Below are positions 34,217 to 45,894 of a stretch of DNA of 62,300 nt, one piece after another. Numbering within the stretch: position 1 is the stretch's first letter; every line of letters starts with the position of its first letter. The position numbers and the translations under genes are program-made. The notes under the pieces were generated by a model. That model saw only the letters and a program-made list of their open reading frames with translations. It searched no databases and was not told the DNA's origin. Source of the DNA: DASXAQ01 sp036406615 (GTDB lineage Bacteria; Actinomycetota; UBA4738); the NCBI GenBank assembly GCA_036406615.1, contig DASXAQ010000006.1:1-62300 (forward strand). The letters run 5' to 3'.

Positions 34217-34884
34217 GCGACCGCGACCGCCCCACGGACGAGGCCACCGAAGAGGCCCGCCGCGTAAAAGTCACCGACAAACGCCGCATCAACCTCGACG
34301 CCGACCCGTCCCCCGGAGCCGACCGTGGCGGACCTGCGTCTGCCCGCGCTGGGGCCGGACCCGGCGGGGGCTCGACCACGACCGAAGGGAGTGGACGGAG
34401 CGAAGCGCCCCCCGCCGGGCCGGAGCCCGGCGCGGTCACGGACCTCGCTACCGCCCGCGCGCAGGCGGACGAGTACCGCGAACACCTGCAGCGTCTCAAG
34501 GCCGAATTCGACAACTACCGCAAGCGCGTCCTGAAGGAGCAGACGCGCGCGGTGGAGATGGCGTCGGAGCCGTTGATGCGGCGTCTGCTCGAGGTGCTGG
34601 ACGAGTTCGACCTGGCGATGATCGCGGCCGACCGCAACCCCGAGTTCGAGAAATTCCTGCGCGGCGTCGAGCTCGTGTACGCGAAGCTCGCGGACATCCT
34701 GCGCGCCGAGGGGCTCGAGCGGATCGAGGCGGAGGGCAAGCCGTTCGACCCGTCGCTGCACGAGGCGCTGATGCAGACCGGACACGGCGAGGGCGACCCC
34801 GTCGTCACGGAGGTACTGCGGCCGGGCTACACGCTGCGCGGCCACGTCATCCGCCCGGCCGGCGTCAAGGTCGCCAAGCCGTGA
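34213..34884 (+). CDS. grpE: nucleotide exchange factor GrpE
   Basis: 223 residues. The disordered acidic/Gly-rich N-terminus is followed by the long coiled-coil (ARAQADEYREHLQRLKAEFDNYRKRVLKEQ). The beta-domain contains PFDPSLHEALMQTGHGEGDPVVTEVLRPGYTLRGHVIRPAGVKVAK. It releases ADP from DnaK. ATG 34213 overlaps the hsp20 stop. Confidence 0.96.
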   Translation: MSDRDRPTDEATEEARRVKVTDKRRINLDADPSPGADRGGPASARAGAGPGGGSTTTEGSGRSEAPPAGPEPGAVTDLATARAQADEYREHLQRLKAEFDNYRKRVLKEQTRAVEMASEPLMRRLLEVLDEFDLAMIAADRNPEFEKFLRGVELVYAKLADILRAEGLERIEAEGKPFDPSLHEALMQTGHGEGDPVVTEVLRPGYTLRGHVIRPAGVKVAKP

Positions 34885-34900
34885 TGGGCGGGATGTCCCC

Positions 34901-36061
34901 GTGAACGGCGACATCCGGCGGGAGTGGTTCGAGAAGGACTACTACCAGGTCCTCGGCGTGCCCAAGAATGCCTCCGCGCCCGACATCAAGAAGGCGTACC
35001 GCAAGCTCGCGCAGAAGAACCACCCGGACGCCAACGCCGGCGACAAGGCGGCGGAGGAACGCTTCAAGGAGATCTCCGCGGCGTACGACGTGCTCGGCGA
35101 CGAGGAGAAGCGCAAGCAGTACGACCAGGTGCGCGAGATGGCGGCCTCCGGCGTCGGGCCGGGCGGCGGGTTCCCCGGCGGATACGGCGGCTTCGGCGGC
35201 CCCGGCGGCCAGCGCGTTCGGGTCGAGGACTTCGGCTTCGGTCAAGACGTCGGCGACCTCGGGGACCTGTTCGGCGGGATCTTCGGAGGCGGCCGTGGCC
35301 GGCGCGGCGCAGCGGCGCGCGGCAGCGATCTGGAGACCGAGGTCCGCGTCGGCTTCGACGATGCCATGCAGGGCGTGACCGTCCCGATCCAGATCAAGGG
35401 GCCGGCGACGTGTCCGACGTGCGGCGGCTCGGGCGCCGAGCCCGGCACCATGCCGATCACGTGCCCCGAGTGCGCGGGGGCCGGCGTCGTGGCGGTGAAC
35501 CAGGGACTCTTCTCCATGCAGCGGACGTGTCCGCGCTGCGGCGGGAGCGGCCGCATCGTCGAGCACCCGTGCCACACGTGTCACGGCTCGGGCAGCGTGC
35601 GGCGGACGCGCAAGTTCTCGGTGAAGATCCCGGCGGGCGTGAAGGACGGCGCGCGGATCCGCGTGGCCGGCAAGGGCGAGCCCGGGCCCACCGGCGGCGC
35701 GCCGGGCGACCTGTTCGTCGTGGTGCACGTGTCGGCGCACCGGTTGTTCGGTCGCAACGGGTCCGACCTGACGCTGGACCTTCCCGTCAGCTACACCGAA
35801 GCGGCGCTCGGCGCCAACGTGCAGGTCCCGACCCTGAACGGCCCGGTCACGCTCAAGATCCCGGCGGGGACGCCGGCGGGCAAGACGTTTCGCATCCGCG
35901 GCAAGGGCGCACCGAAGCCGAAGGGCGGCGCCGGCGACCTGTTGGTGAAGGTGAACGTGGACGTGCCGAGCAAGCTCGGCAAGCGCGAGAAGGAACTGCT
36001 GGAGGAGCTTCGTTCGGAGCAGCGCGAGTCCCCGCGGCGCTCGCTGGGGGTGGATGCGTAG
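34901..36061 (+). CDS. dnaJ: chaperone DnaJ (Hsp40)
   Basis: 386 residues. J domain with DYYQVLGVPKNASAPDIKKAYRKLAQKNHPD (HPD present), a Gly/Phe-rich linker, a four-repeat zinc finger (CPTCGGSG, CPECAGAG, CPRCGGSG, CHTCHGSG) and the C-terminal substrate domains. It stimulates DnaK ATPase and delivers clients. The GTG start is 16 nt after grpE. The spacing of all four CxxCxGxG repeats is normal. Confidence 0.96.
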   Translation: MNGDIRREWFEKDYYQVLGVPKNASAPDIKKAYRKLAQKNHPDANAGDKAAEERFKEISAAYDVLGDEEKRKQYDQVREMAASGVGPGGGFPGGYGGFGGPGGQRVRVEDFGFGQDVGDLGDLFGGIFGGGRGRRGAAARGSDLETEVRVGFDDAMQGVTVPIQIKGPATCPTCGGSGAEPGTMPITCPECAGAGVVAVNQGLFSMQRTCPRCGGSGRIVEHPCHTCHGSGSVRRTRKFSVKIPAGVKDGARIRVAGKGEPGPTGGAPGDLFVVVHVSAHRLFGRNGSDLTLDLPVSYTEAALGANVQVPTLNGPVTLKIPAGTPAGKTFRIRGKGAPKPKGGAGDLLVKVNVDVPSKLGKREKELLEELRSEQRESPRRSLGVDA

Positions 36062-36063
36062 CC

Positions 36064-36624
36064 ATGGACGAGGAGCGCGACATGACGAAGGAGCGAGCGG
36101 GGGCGCGAGCCGACCGGGCCGCCGCGGACGACGACGCCCACCGGGACCGCGCCGTCTACATCATCAGCGTGGCCGCCGAGCTCGCGGGCGTGCATCCGCA
36201 GACGCTTCGCATCTACGAGCGCAAGGGTTTGCTTCGCCCGGCCAGGACGAAGGGGAACACGCGCCGGTACTCGCAGCGCGACATCGACCAGCTGCGCACG
36301 ATCCAGCGGCTCACGCAGGACCAGGGCCTCAACCTCGCCGGCGTGAAGATGATCGTGGAGCTGCAGCGGGAGCTGGAGCGCATGCAGGCCGAGGCGCTTC
36401 GGTTGGTGGCCGAGCTCGCGCGCATGCAGGGGGACGCCGCGCAGGGCGGCCGGCGCAACCCGCCGAGCGAGATCGTGCCGCTGTCCGCGGCCCGGCGCGT
36501 GCGCCTTCGCGTCTCGACCGCCAGGCGTTCGGCCGCGTCGGGCCCCATCGCCGTGGGGCCGGCGACGACGCGGTCGCCGGGCCCGGAGGCAACGCGGCCC
36601 GATCCCGACCACGAGAGGCACTGA
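36064..36624 (+). CDS. hspR: heat-shock repressor HspR (MerR family)
   Basis: 186 residues. The MerR-type winged helix YIISVAAELAGVHPQTLRIYERKGLLRPARTKGNTRRYSQRDIDQLRTIQRLTQDQGLNLAGVKMI is the HspR signature, followed by a short coiled coil (VELQRELERMQAEALRLVAEL) and a basic tail. HspR with DnaK as corepressor binds HAIR sites, and one is present in front of dnaK here. ATG 36064 lies 2 nt after the dnaJ stop; ATG 36082 with GAGGAG 6 nt upstream is an equally good start. Confidence 0.93.
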   Translation: MDEERDMTKERAGARADRAAADDDAHRDRAVYIISVAAELAGVHPQTLRIYERKGLLRPARTKGNTRRYSQRDIDQLRTIQRLTQDQGLNLAGVKMIVELQRELERMQAEALRLVAELARMQGDAAQGGRRNPPSEIVPLSAARRVRLRVSTARRSAASGPIAVGPATTRSPGPEATRPDPDHERH

Positions 36625-36628
36625 ACCC

Positions 36629-39207
<2,579 letters not shown>

Positions 39208-39223
<16 letters not shown>

Positions 39224-39270
39224 CCTGCGACGATGCGCGCCGGCGGGCCGTTCGTTGCTTTATTCGTTCC
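39208..39270 (+). terminator. probable terminator of the dnaK-clpB operon
   Basis: GCCGGCGCGC (39208-39217) pairs with GCGCGCCGGC (39235-39244) across a 17-nt loop; the left arm overlaps the end of clpB. A T-rich stretch (39251-39270) follows a few bases later. Confidence 0.55.
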
Positions 39271-39281
39271 GAGGGAGCGAC

Positions 39282-39287
39282 GATACT
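39282..39287 (+). promoter_or_regulatory. candidate leaderless -10 (GATACT)
   Basis: GATACT lies 6 nt before ATG 39294 and there is no ribosome binding site at the usual distance. Confidence 0.4.
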
Positions 39288-39293
39288 GGCCTC

Positions 39294-40163
39294 ATGCAAG
39301 CCCTCGTCATCGTGGCGTTCGTCGTGGTGGCCGTCGCCGTCATCGTGGTGCGGTTCGTCCTCAAGCAGCGCCGCCGCGACGAACTCGGCCAGTTCGCGCT
39401 GGCGAACGGGCTGGAGTATTCGCCATCGGACCCGTTCGGGCTGGTCGACCCCAGCTTTCGGCTGTTCCAGCAGGGCGATGGGCGCGGCTGCGAGAACGTG
39501 GTGTGGGGCCCGTGGCACGGGCTGACGATCACGGAGGCCGACTACTGGTACTACACCGAGTCGACGGATTCGAACGGCTCGCGAACCAAGACGTACCACT
39601 ACTTCTCGGTGGCGCTGGCCGACCTGGACGCGCTCGTGCCGTACGTGCGCGTCGAGAAGGAGAACTTCCTGTCGGTGGTGACCAGCCACCTGGGCTTCCA
39701 CGACATCGAATTCGAGTCCGAACAGTTCAACCGCATGTTCAAGGTGAAGAGCGAGGACCGGGAGTTCGCGTTCAAGCTGATCGACGACCGGATGATGCAG
39801 TGGCTGCTGTCGACCGAAGGGCGGTTCGGCTTCGAGGTCCGTGGCGGGCGGTTCCTGGTGTACAGCCGCAAGCTCCCGCCGACGGGGCTGATCCCGATCT
39901 TCGGCACGGCCGCGGCGTTCCGGGACCACATCCCGCGGCTCGTGTGGAACGAGTACGGATCCGGGCAGCCGGCACGCGCGCAGTCCGCCGCGGCCGGTCA
40001 GCCGGCGCCGGCCATCCCCCCGGTCCAGAAAGCGGCGCCGCCGGCGGCGAGCCCACCGGTTCCCGCAAGCCCGCCCGGCCCGCCGGGCCCGCCGGGGTTC
40101 GTCAACGACGTGATGCCTCCCGCCGCGCCCGCGCAGCCGCCGGGCGGCGCTTCGTCATCCTAG
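39294..40163 (+). CDS. membrane-anchored protein of unknown function encoded next to lemA
   Basis: 289 residues. One N-terminal membrane helix (ALVIVAFVVVAVAVIVVRFVL) is followed by a cytoplasmic domain: ELGQFALANGLEYSPSDPFGL, VVWGPWHGLTITEADYWYYTE, TYHYFSVALADLDALVPYVRVEKENFL, DRMMQWLLSTEG and FEVRGGRFLVYS. The last 70 residues are Pro/Ala-rich. Similar anchored proteins, some called DUF3137-like, are often encoded beside LemA, but I am not sure of the family. ATG 39294 is preferred over an upstream TTG. The next gene, lemA, begins 13 nt later and probably shares the transcript. Confidence 0.6.
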   Translation: MQALVIVAFVVVAVAVIVVRFVLKQRRRDELGQFALANGLEYSPSDPFGLVDPSFRLFQQGDGRGCENVVWGPWHGLTITEADYWYYTESTDSNGSRTKTYHYFSVALADLDALVPYVRVEKENFLSVVTSHLGFHDIEFESEQFNRMFKVKSEDREFAFKLIDDRMMQWLLSTEGRFGFEVRGGRFLVYSRKLPPTGLIPIFGTAAAFRDHIPRLVWNEYGSGQPARAQSAAAGQPAPAIPPVQKAAPPAASPPVPASPPGPPGPPGFVNDVMPPAAPAQPPGGASSS

Positions 40164-40176
40164 GAAGGGGAGAGCC

Positions 40177-40896
40177 GTGATCGTGTTGTGGATCGTCCTG
40201 GGGATCATCGTGCTGATCGGCATCGGCGTGGTGGTCTCGTACAACCGCTTCGTCAACCAACGCACACTGGTCCAGAGCTCGTGGGCCAACATCGACACCG
40301 AGCTCAAGCGCCGGTACGACCTGATCCCCAACCTGGTGGAGACGGTGAAGGGCTACGCGGCGCACGAGCGCGAGGTCTTCGAGGACGTCGCCCGCACTCG
40401 CTCGGCCGCGCAGCAGGCCACGGGCAGCCCGGCCCAGCAGGCCGCGGCGGAGGGGCCGTTCGTCGCCGCGCTCGGACGGCTGTTCGCGGTGGCGGAGAAC
40501 TACCCCGAGCTGAAGGCGAACCAGAACTTCCTGGCGCTGCAGTCCGAGCTGTCGAACACGGAGGACCGGATCCAGGCGGCGCGCCGCTTCTACAACTCGA
40601 ACGTCCAGGACTACAACCGGCGCATCCAGCAGTTCCCGTCGAGCCTGATCGCGTCGTTCGGCCACTTCACGCCCGCGGAGTTCTTCGAGATCCCCGAGGC
40701 CGAGCGCGCGCAGGTCGCGTCGGCGCCGCGGGTGGACTTCAGCATGGCCGCACCCCCGGCCGCTCCGCCCCCGGCGGCAACGCCTCCCGCGTCCCCGCCA
40801 GCAACGCCGTCGGCGCCACCGGCCGTCAGCGAGCCGCCCGAGGCAGGCCCCCCGCCGGCGGCGCCTGAGCCAGGGACCGGCGGAGGTTCCGCGTAG
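40177..40896 (+). CDS. lemA: LemA family protein
   Basis: 239 residues. An N-terminal membrane helix (IVLWIVLGIIVLIGIGVVVSYNRFV) leads to the helical LemA domain with QSSWANIDTELKRRYDLIPNLVETVKGYAAHEREVFEDVARTRSAA, AVAENYPELKANQNFLALQSELSNTEDRIQAARRFYN and FPSSLIASFGHFTPAEFFEI. LemA function is unclear (membrane-associated, linked to signalling or phage shock in some bacteria). The C-terminal 70 residues are Pro/Ala-rich and overlap the end of the convergent MFS gene by 71 bp. GTG 40177 has GAAGGGGAG upstream. Confidence 0.92.
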   Translation: MIVLWIVLGIIVLIGIGVVVSYNRFVNQRTLVQSSWANIDTELKRRYDLIPNLVETVKGYAAHEREVFEDVARTRSAAQQATGSPAQQAAAEGPFVAALGRLFAVAENYPELKANQNFLALQSELSNTEDRIQAARRFYNSNVQDYNRRIQQFPSSLIASFGHFTPAEFFEIPEAERAQVASAPRVDFSMAAPPAAPPPAATPPASPPATPSAPPAVSEPPEAGPPPAAPEPGTGGGSA

Positions 40897-42130
40897 CCAC
40901 CCAGAGAACCAGCGTGTAGGCGACCACGACGACGCCGATGCCGGACATCACCGCGCGGACGCCGAACTGCACGGCGAGGACGCCGCACACGGCGTTCGAC
41001 GCCGACAGCATGAATGTGATCAGCGCGCCGTCGAACCCGAAGATGCGGCCGAGGACGCGGTCGGGGACCAGCGACTGGTACGAGTAGGTGGTCAGCGTCC
41101 ACGTCGCACCGCCCGCCAGGTGGGCGCAGAGCGCGATCGAGGCCGCCACCCAGATCCCCGGAGCCCACGGCAGCAGCGCATACATCGAAGCCAACACCGC
41201 CGGCAGCAGCACGATCGCCGCAAGCGCCCGGCTCAGGGCGCCGCGACGGACGAGCGGCCGGATCAAGAACGGCCCCATCAACGCGCCGGCGCCGCGGAAC
41301 GCGAAGAGGATCCCGGTGCCGCGGTCCCCCGCGTGGAAGGTGTCGATCGCCACGATCGGCAGCAGCGCCACCACGCCGAGGGCGGTGCCGACCCCCACCC
41401 GCGAGGCGAACAGCGCCAGCACGCGGTGGTCGCGACGCGCGAAGCGCACAGCCTCCGTCGTGGCCTGGGCCAGCGCCGGGTGCTCCTGCTGCTCGCGTGG
41501 CTGCGACGTCGGGCGCCGAACCCACAGGAGCAGGACGGCGCCGACGAAGAACGAGCCCGCGTCCACCAGGTAGGCGACGTCGTTGCCGAACGCGGTGACG
41601 ACCAGGCCGCCGATGCCGGCGCCGACGACGAGCATCGTGCCCCACGCGGACCCGGTCACGGCGTTCGCGGCGGCAAGGTCCTCGGCGTCGACCAGGTTGG
41701 GGATCGCCGCCGACGCAGCGGGCTCGAACAGCGCGGACACGGCCGAGATTCCGGCGGCAAGCACGTAGACCAGCCACAACGTCCCCCGCGAGTCCACCAG
41801 CAGGAAGCCGAGGGCGAGCACGCCCATGACCACGTTCGACGCGATCATCACCTTGCGACGGTCGAGCCGGTCCGCCAGTGGGCCGCCGATGAACGACACG
41901 AACCCGAACGGCAGGTTGTAGGCGACGAACATCGCGGTGACCAGCGCCGGGGACCCCGTGAGGCGGAAGACCAGGCCGGACAGCGCGACGATCAGGAACC
42001 AGTCGCCGCCGAAGGACACCAGTTCGGCGACGAACAGCAGCCGGAAGTCGCGGTTGCGGCGAACGAGCACGAAGGCGCGCCGCCACAGCCCCTGCGTGCG
42101 GGGGCCGGCCTCGGGCGGGGGGGTTTCCAT
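40826..42130 (-). CDS. major facilitator superfamily transporter
   Basis: 434 residues, 12 predicted membrane helices. After helix 1 (LLFVAELVSFGGDWFLIVAL) comes the MFS motif-A loop GGPLADRLDRRKVMI. Later features are FEPAASAAIPNLVDAEDLAAANA and PDRVLGRIFGFDGAL. It resembles the MFS_3/enterobactin-exporter-like group that often exports drugs or siderophores; substrate unknown. ATG 42130 is preferred over the longer frame to 42259. It sits 10 nt behind TAGGCT. Its 3' end overlaps lemA by 71 bp, tail to tail. Confidence 0.88.
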   Translation of the reverse strand: METPPPEAGPRTQGLWRRAFVLVRRNRDFRLLFVAELVSFGGDWFLIVALSGLVFRLTGSPALVTAMFVAYNLPFGFVSFIGGPLADRLDRRKVMIASNVVMGVLALGFLLVDSRGTLWLVYVLAAGISAVSALFEPAASAAIPNLVDAEDLAAANAVTGSAWGTMLVVGAGIGGLVVTAFGNDVAYLVDAGSFFVGAVLLLWVRRPTSQPREQQEHPALAQATTEAVRFARRDHRVLALFASRVGVGTALGVVALLPIVAIDTFHAGDRGTGILFAFRGAGALMGPFLIRPLVRRGALSRALAAIVLLPAVLASMYALLPWAPGIWVAASIALCAHLAGGATWTLTTYSYQSLVPDRVLGRIFGFDGALITFMLSASNAVCGVLAVQFGVRAVMSGIGVVVVAYTLVLWVATRNLRRSLAQAPPAGGLPRAAR

Positions 42131-42140
42131 ACGGGGTTCG

Positions 42141-42146
42141 AGCCTA
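42141..42146 (-). promoter_or_regulatory. candidate leaderless -10 (TAGGCT) for the MFS gene
   Basis: On the minus strand TAGGCT is followed by 10 nt and ATG 42130; no ribosome binding site. Confidence 0.45.
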
Positions 42147-42190
42147 GCAACCGCGGGCGGCTGGCCGATGCGAGTTCGCGGGCGAACCGC

Positions 42191-42196
42191 TAGGCT
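42191..42196 (+). promoter_or_regulatory. candidate -10 (TAGGCT) for the hydrolase-aconitase operon
   Basis: TAGGCT lies 46 nt before ATG 42243, which has its own AGGAGGG ribosome binding site, so the message would have a short leader. It is divergent from the MFS promoter. Confidence 0.4.
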
Positions 42197-42242
42197 CGAA
42201 GGTGTTCTCCGCGTTGCCGTCGCGCGATCAGGAGGGTTATCG

Positions 42243-42881
42243 ATGCTGGATCGGTTCACGTGGTTCAGGCAGTCGGCGTTCCAGTGGAAGGACGACGGAC
42301 CCGTTGTCTACATCGACCCGTGGGGCGTGACGACGGAGGACCCCGCCGACGTCATCTTCATCACCCACGCGCACGAGGACCACCTCCAGCCGGACGAGAT
42401 CGAGCGCCTTCGCAAAGACGGCACCGCGATCGTGGCGCCGGCCGACATCGCCTCGGGCCTGTCGGGGGACGTGACGGCCGTCAAGCCGGGGGACTCGATC
42501 GAGGTCGCGGGCATCAAGGTGCAGGCCGTGCACGCCTACAACGTGGTCGAGGAGCGGCTGCAGATGCACCCGAAGTCGAACAACTGGGTCGGCTACGTCC
42601 TGACCCTTGGCGCGAACACGTACTACCACGCCGGCGACACGGACCACGCGCCGGAGCTGTCGGACGTGCGGGCCGACGTCGCGTTCCTTCCCATCGGGGG
42701 CACCTACACGATGGACGCCGGCGAGGCCGCGGGGCTGGCGAAGGCCATCTCCCCGAAGCTGGCCGTACCGATGCACTACGGGTTCGTCGTCGGAAGCCCT
42801 TCGGACGCAGAGCTGTTCGCGAAAGAAGCCGACCCGGTCCCGGTCCAGACCCTGACGCCCACGAACCCCTTCGAACGATGA
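42243..42881 (+). CDS. UlaG-like metal-dependent hydrolase (metallo-beta-lactamase fold)
   Basis: 212 residues. The metal site motif THAHEDHLQPDEIE (HxHxDH) and HAGDTDHAPEL match the MBL superfamily, UPF0173/UlaG type; the closing His is in PMHYGFVVG. This fold usually hydrolyses lactones or phosphoesters; substrate unknown. The ATG has AGGAGGG 6 nt upstream, and the stop overlaps the next ATG. Confidence 0.85.
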   Translation: MLDRFTWFRQSAFQWKDDGPVVYIDPWGVTTEDPADVIFITHAHEDHLQPDEIERLRKDGTAIVAPADIASGLSGDVTAVKPGDSIEVAGIKVQAVHAYNVVEERLQMHPKSNNWVGYVLTLGANTYYHAGDTDHAPELSDVRADVAFLPIGGTYTMDAGEAAGLAKAISPKLAVPMHYGFVVGSPSDAELFAKEADPVPVQTLTPTNPFER

Positions 42882-43144
42882 GCCGCCGGTCCGCGCTCGC
42901 GCTGCGCCTGGGCCTGGTGGCCGTGGCGGCCGGCGCGGTCGCGGGGTTGCTCGCCGGGTTCGCCGGAACCGGCGGGTGCGACACGAGCTTCGGCCGCACG
43001 GGGACGGCGGTGGTCGACCCGGTCTGCGCGGGGCTGGTTCGCGTCATGGCTGCGCGGATGGGCCTGGTCGTCGGCCTTGCCACCGTCGTGCTGGTGCTCA
43101 CGACGGTGGGGCTGTCGCGGATCGGGGGACCGGACCGGCCGTGA
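42878..43144 (+). CDS. small two-helix membrane protein, 88 residues
   Basis: ATG 42878 overlaps the hydrolase stop (ATGA) and its own stop overlaps the aconitase GTG (GTGA). Two membrane helices (ALALRLGLVAVAAGAVAGLLAGFAG and MGLVVGLATVVLVLTTVGLSRI) are separated by an outside loop with two cysteines (GGCDTSF..DPVCAG), which may form a disulfide. No recognised family. The coupling on both sides argues that it is a real gene. Confidence 0.6.
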   Translation: MSRRSALALRLGLVAVAAGAVAGLLAGFAGTGGCDTSFGRTGTAVVDPVCAGLVRVMAARMGLVVGLATVVLVLTTVGLSRIGGPDRP

Positions 43145-45876
43145 GCGACGAGCTCGAGGGCGCGCGCGGGACGCTGCAGACCTCCGACGGGCCGGTGTCG
43201 CTGCACCGCCTGGCGAGCCTGGAAGCGCAGACGTCGGCGGGGCTCGAGCGCCTGCCGCACACGGTCAAGATCCTGCTGGAGAACCTGTTGCGCCGCGCCG
43301 GCTCGCGCGATGTCGCCGTCGAGGACGTTGCCGCGCTGGCCCGGTGGGGCGGTCCGGCACCTGATTCGTCGCGCATCGCGTTCATGCCGGCGCGCGTCCT
43401 GATGCAGGACTTCACCGGCGTGCCGGCGGTCGTCGACCTGGCCGCCATCCGCAGCGCCGTGGCCCGGGCCGGCGGCGACGCGGCCGGCGTCAATCCCCGC
43501 GTGCCCGTCGACCTGATCATCGACCACTCGGTGCAGGTCGACCTGTTCGGCTCGCGCGACGCCTACCGGGGCAACATCGAGTGGGAGTACCGAAGAAACG
43601 CCGAGCGGTACGCCCTGCTGCGCTGGGCCCAGCAGGCGTTCGAGGGGTTCCGGGTCGTGCCCCCGGGCATGGGGATCTGTCACCAGGTGAACCTGGAAAA
43701 CCTGGCCTCGGTCGTGCGCGTGACCGAGGGCCGGGCCGTGCCCGACACGGTGTTCGGCACCGACTCGCACACGACGATGGTCAACGGCCTGTCGGTGCTC
43801 GGGTGGGGGGTCGGCGGCATCGAGGCCGAAGCGGCCATGCTCGGCCAGCCGACGTTCCTGCCGTGGCCCGTCGTCGTCGGCGTTCGGACCACCGGCGCGC
43901 TGCCGGCCGGCACGACGGCCACGGACCTGGTCCTGACGCTCACCCAGATGCTCCGCGCCCACGGCGTGGTGGGCAAGTTTGTCGAGTTCTTCGGCCCCGG
44001 GCTGTCCTCGCTGCGCGTGGAGGATCGCGCGACGCTGTCGAACATGTGCCCCGAGTACGGCGCGACGGCGTCGTTCTTCCCGGCCGACGACCAGACGCTG
44101 GCCTACCTGCGAACCACCGGGCGGGGGAGCCTGGTGCCGCTCGTCGACGCGTACACGAAGGAGCAGGGGCTGTTCCGGCGCGACGAGGACCCCGAGCCGG
44201 TGTTCACCGAGACGCTGGACCTGGACCTGTCGTCGGTCGAGCCGAGCGTGGCCGGGCCGCGGCGCCCGCAGGACCGCGTACCGCTGCCCGCGGTGTGGGC
44301 GTCGTTCACCGACGTGTTCAAGGATCGGCTGGACGTGGAGGCCATCGAGTCCAAGCGGGCCGACGAATACGAGGGGTTCGGCACGAACGCGCCCGATTCC
44401 CGCCTGGAGAGCGAGCGCGAGGCGGACCAGGTGGCGGACGCCAACGGCGCGAAGGTTGCCAACGGGTCGGTGGTGATCGCGGCGATCACGTCGTGCACGA
44501 ACACGTCCAACCCCTCGGTGATGCTCGCGGCCGGACTGCTGGCGAAGAAGGCGGTCGAGGCCGGGCTGCAGACGAAGCCGTGGGTCAAGACCTCGCTGGC
44601 GCCCGGGTCCCGTGTGGTGACGGACTATTTGGATCGCGCAGGGCTGCAGCCCTATCTGGACAAGCTGGGGTTCAGCCTGGTCGGGTACGGGTGCACGACC
44701 TGCATCGGCAACTCCGGCCCGCTGCCGGAAGCGGTGGCCAAGGTCGTCGAGGATCGCGACCTGGCGGTCGTCGCGGTGCTGTCCGGCAACCGCAACTTCG
44801 AGGGACGTATCCATCCGCAGGTCCGCGCCTCGTACCTGGCCTCGCCGCCGCTGTGCGTGGCCTACGCCATCGCCGGGACCGTGCACGTCGACCTGACGGC
44901 GGAGCCGCTGGGGACGACGCCCGAGGGGCGGCCCGTCTATCTGCGCGACGTCTGGCCGTCGCCGGATGAGGTGAGCGACGCGGCCGCTGGGGCCATCGCG
45001 CCCGAGCAGTTCGAGCGGGAGTACGCGCGGATCTTCGAGGGCGACGAACGCTGGCGCGAGATGCAGGCGCCGTCGGGGGCCATGTTCGACTGGGCGCCGG
45101 ATTCGACGTACGTGCGCGAGCCGCCGTTCTTCGTGGACATGTCGCCGGACGTGCCGCCCGTGCAGGACGTGGTCGGCGCCCGCATCCTGGTCAAGGTCGG
45201 CGACTCGGTGACGACCGACCACATCTCGCCCGCCGGATCGATCAAGGCGGAGTCGGCCGCCGGCGCCTACCTGCAACAGCACGGGGTCGAGGTGCGCGAC
45301 TTCAACAGCTACGGCGCGCGGCGGGGCAACCACGAGGTGATGATGCGCGGCACGTTCGCCAACATCCGGCTGCGCAACGAGCTGGCGCCGGAGACCGAGG
45401 GCCCGTGGACGTCGTACGGACCGGACGACGAGCGCATGCCGATCTTCGACGCGGCCATGCGCTACGTCGACGACGGCATGCCGCTCGGGATCCTGGCCGG
45501 ACGCGAATACGGGTCCGGGTCGTCGCGGGACTGGGCGGCGAAGGGACCGCTGCTGCTCGGGGTGCGGTTCGTGATCGCCGAGAGCTTCGAGCGCATCCAC
45601 CGCAGCAACCTGGTCGGGATGGGCGTGCTGCCGCTCGAGTACGCCGAGGGCGACTCGGCCGCCTCGCTCGGGCTCACGGGGACGGAGACGTTCTCCGTTC
45701 GCGGGCTGTCCGCCGGGATCGTGCCGCGCCAGCGAGCCACCGTGGAGGTGACGCGCCGGGACGGGACGTCGTTCGCGTTCCCGGTGACGGTGCGCATCGA
45801 CGCGCCGGCCGAGGTCGAGTACTACCGCAACGGCGGCATCCTGCACATGGTGCTGCGCCAGCTGCTGAGCTCCTGA
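43141..45876 (+). CDS. acnA: aconitate hydratase A
   Basis: 911 residues, full AcnA/IRP type. Conserved: LPHTVKILLENLLRR, VPVDLIIDHSVQVD, GTDSHTTMVNGLSVLGWGVGGIEAEA, SCTNTSNPSVMLAAGLLAKKAVE (cluster Cys), GYGCTTCIGNSGPL (the other two Cys), GNRNFEGRIHP, SVTTDHISPAG, SYGARRGNHEVMMRGTFANIR and GREYGSGSSRDWAAKG. It isomerises citrate and isocitrate through a [4Fe-4S] cluster. GTG 43141 overlaps the stop of the small membrane gene. The open frame upstream of it runs through that gene and is not used. Confidence 0.96.
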   Translation: MSDELEGARGTLQTSDGPVSLHRLASLEAQTSAGLERLPHTVKILLENLLRRAGSRDVAVEDVAALARWGGPAPDSSRIAFMPARVLMQDFTGVPAVVDLAAIRSAVARAGGDAAGVNPRVPVDLIIDHSVQVDLFGSRDAYRGNIEWEYRRNAERYALLRWAQQAFEGFRVVPPGMGICHQVNLENLASVVRVTEGRAVPDTVFGTDSHTTMVNGLSVLGWGVGGIEAEAAMLGQPTFLPWPVVVGVRTTGALPAGTTATDLVLTLTQMLRAHGVVGKFVEFFGPGLSSLRVEDRATLSNMCPEYGATASFFPADDQTLAYLRTTGRGSLVPLVDAYTKEQGLFRRDEDPEPVFTETLDLDLSSVEPSVAGPRRPQDRVPLPAVWASFTDVFKDRLDVEAIESKRADEYEGFGTNAPDSRLESEREADQVADANGAKVANGSVVIAAITSCTNTSNPSVMLAAGLLAKKAVEAGLQTKPWVKTSLAPGSRVVTDYLDRAGLQPYLDKLGFSLVGYGCTTCIGNSGPLPEAVAKVVEDRDLAVVAVLSGNRNFEGRIHPQVRASYLASPPLCVAYAIAGTVHVDLTAEPLGTTPEGRPVYLRDVWPSPDEVSDAAAGAIAPEQFEREYARIFEGDERWREMQAPSGAMFDWAPDSTYVREPPFFVDMSPDVPPVQDVVGARILVKVGDSVTTDHISPAGSIKAESAAGAYLQQHGVEVRDFNSYGARRGNHEVMMRGTFANIRLRNELAPETEGPWTSYGPDDERMPIFDAAMRYVDDGMPLGILAGREYGSGSSRDWAAKGPLLLGVRFVIAESFERIHRSNLVGMGVLPLEYAEGDSAASLGLTGTETFSVRGLSAGIVPRQRATVEVTRRDGTSFAFPVTVRIDAPAEVEYYRNGGILHMVLRQLLSS

Positions 45877-45894
45877 GGCTCGATCGACTCCGAG

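Noticed and set aside
42514..45846. 1110-codon open frame on the minus strand opposite aconitase
   Set aside because: Arg/His/Val-rich composition with no recognisable domain. It mirrors the acnA reading frame and is a product of very high GC, where stop codons are scarce.
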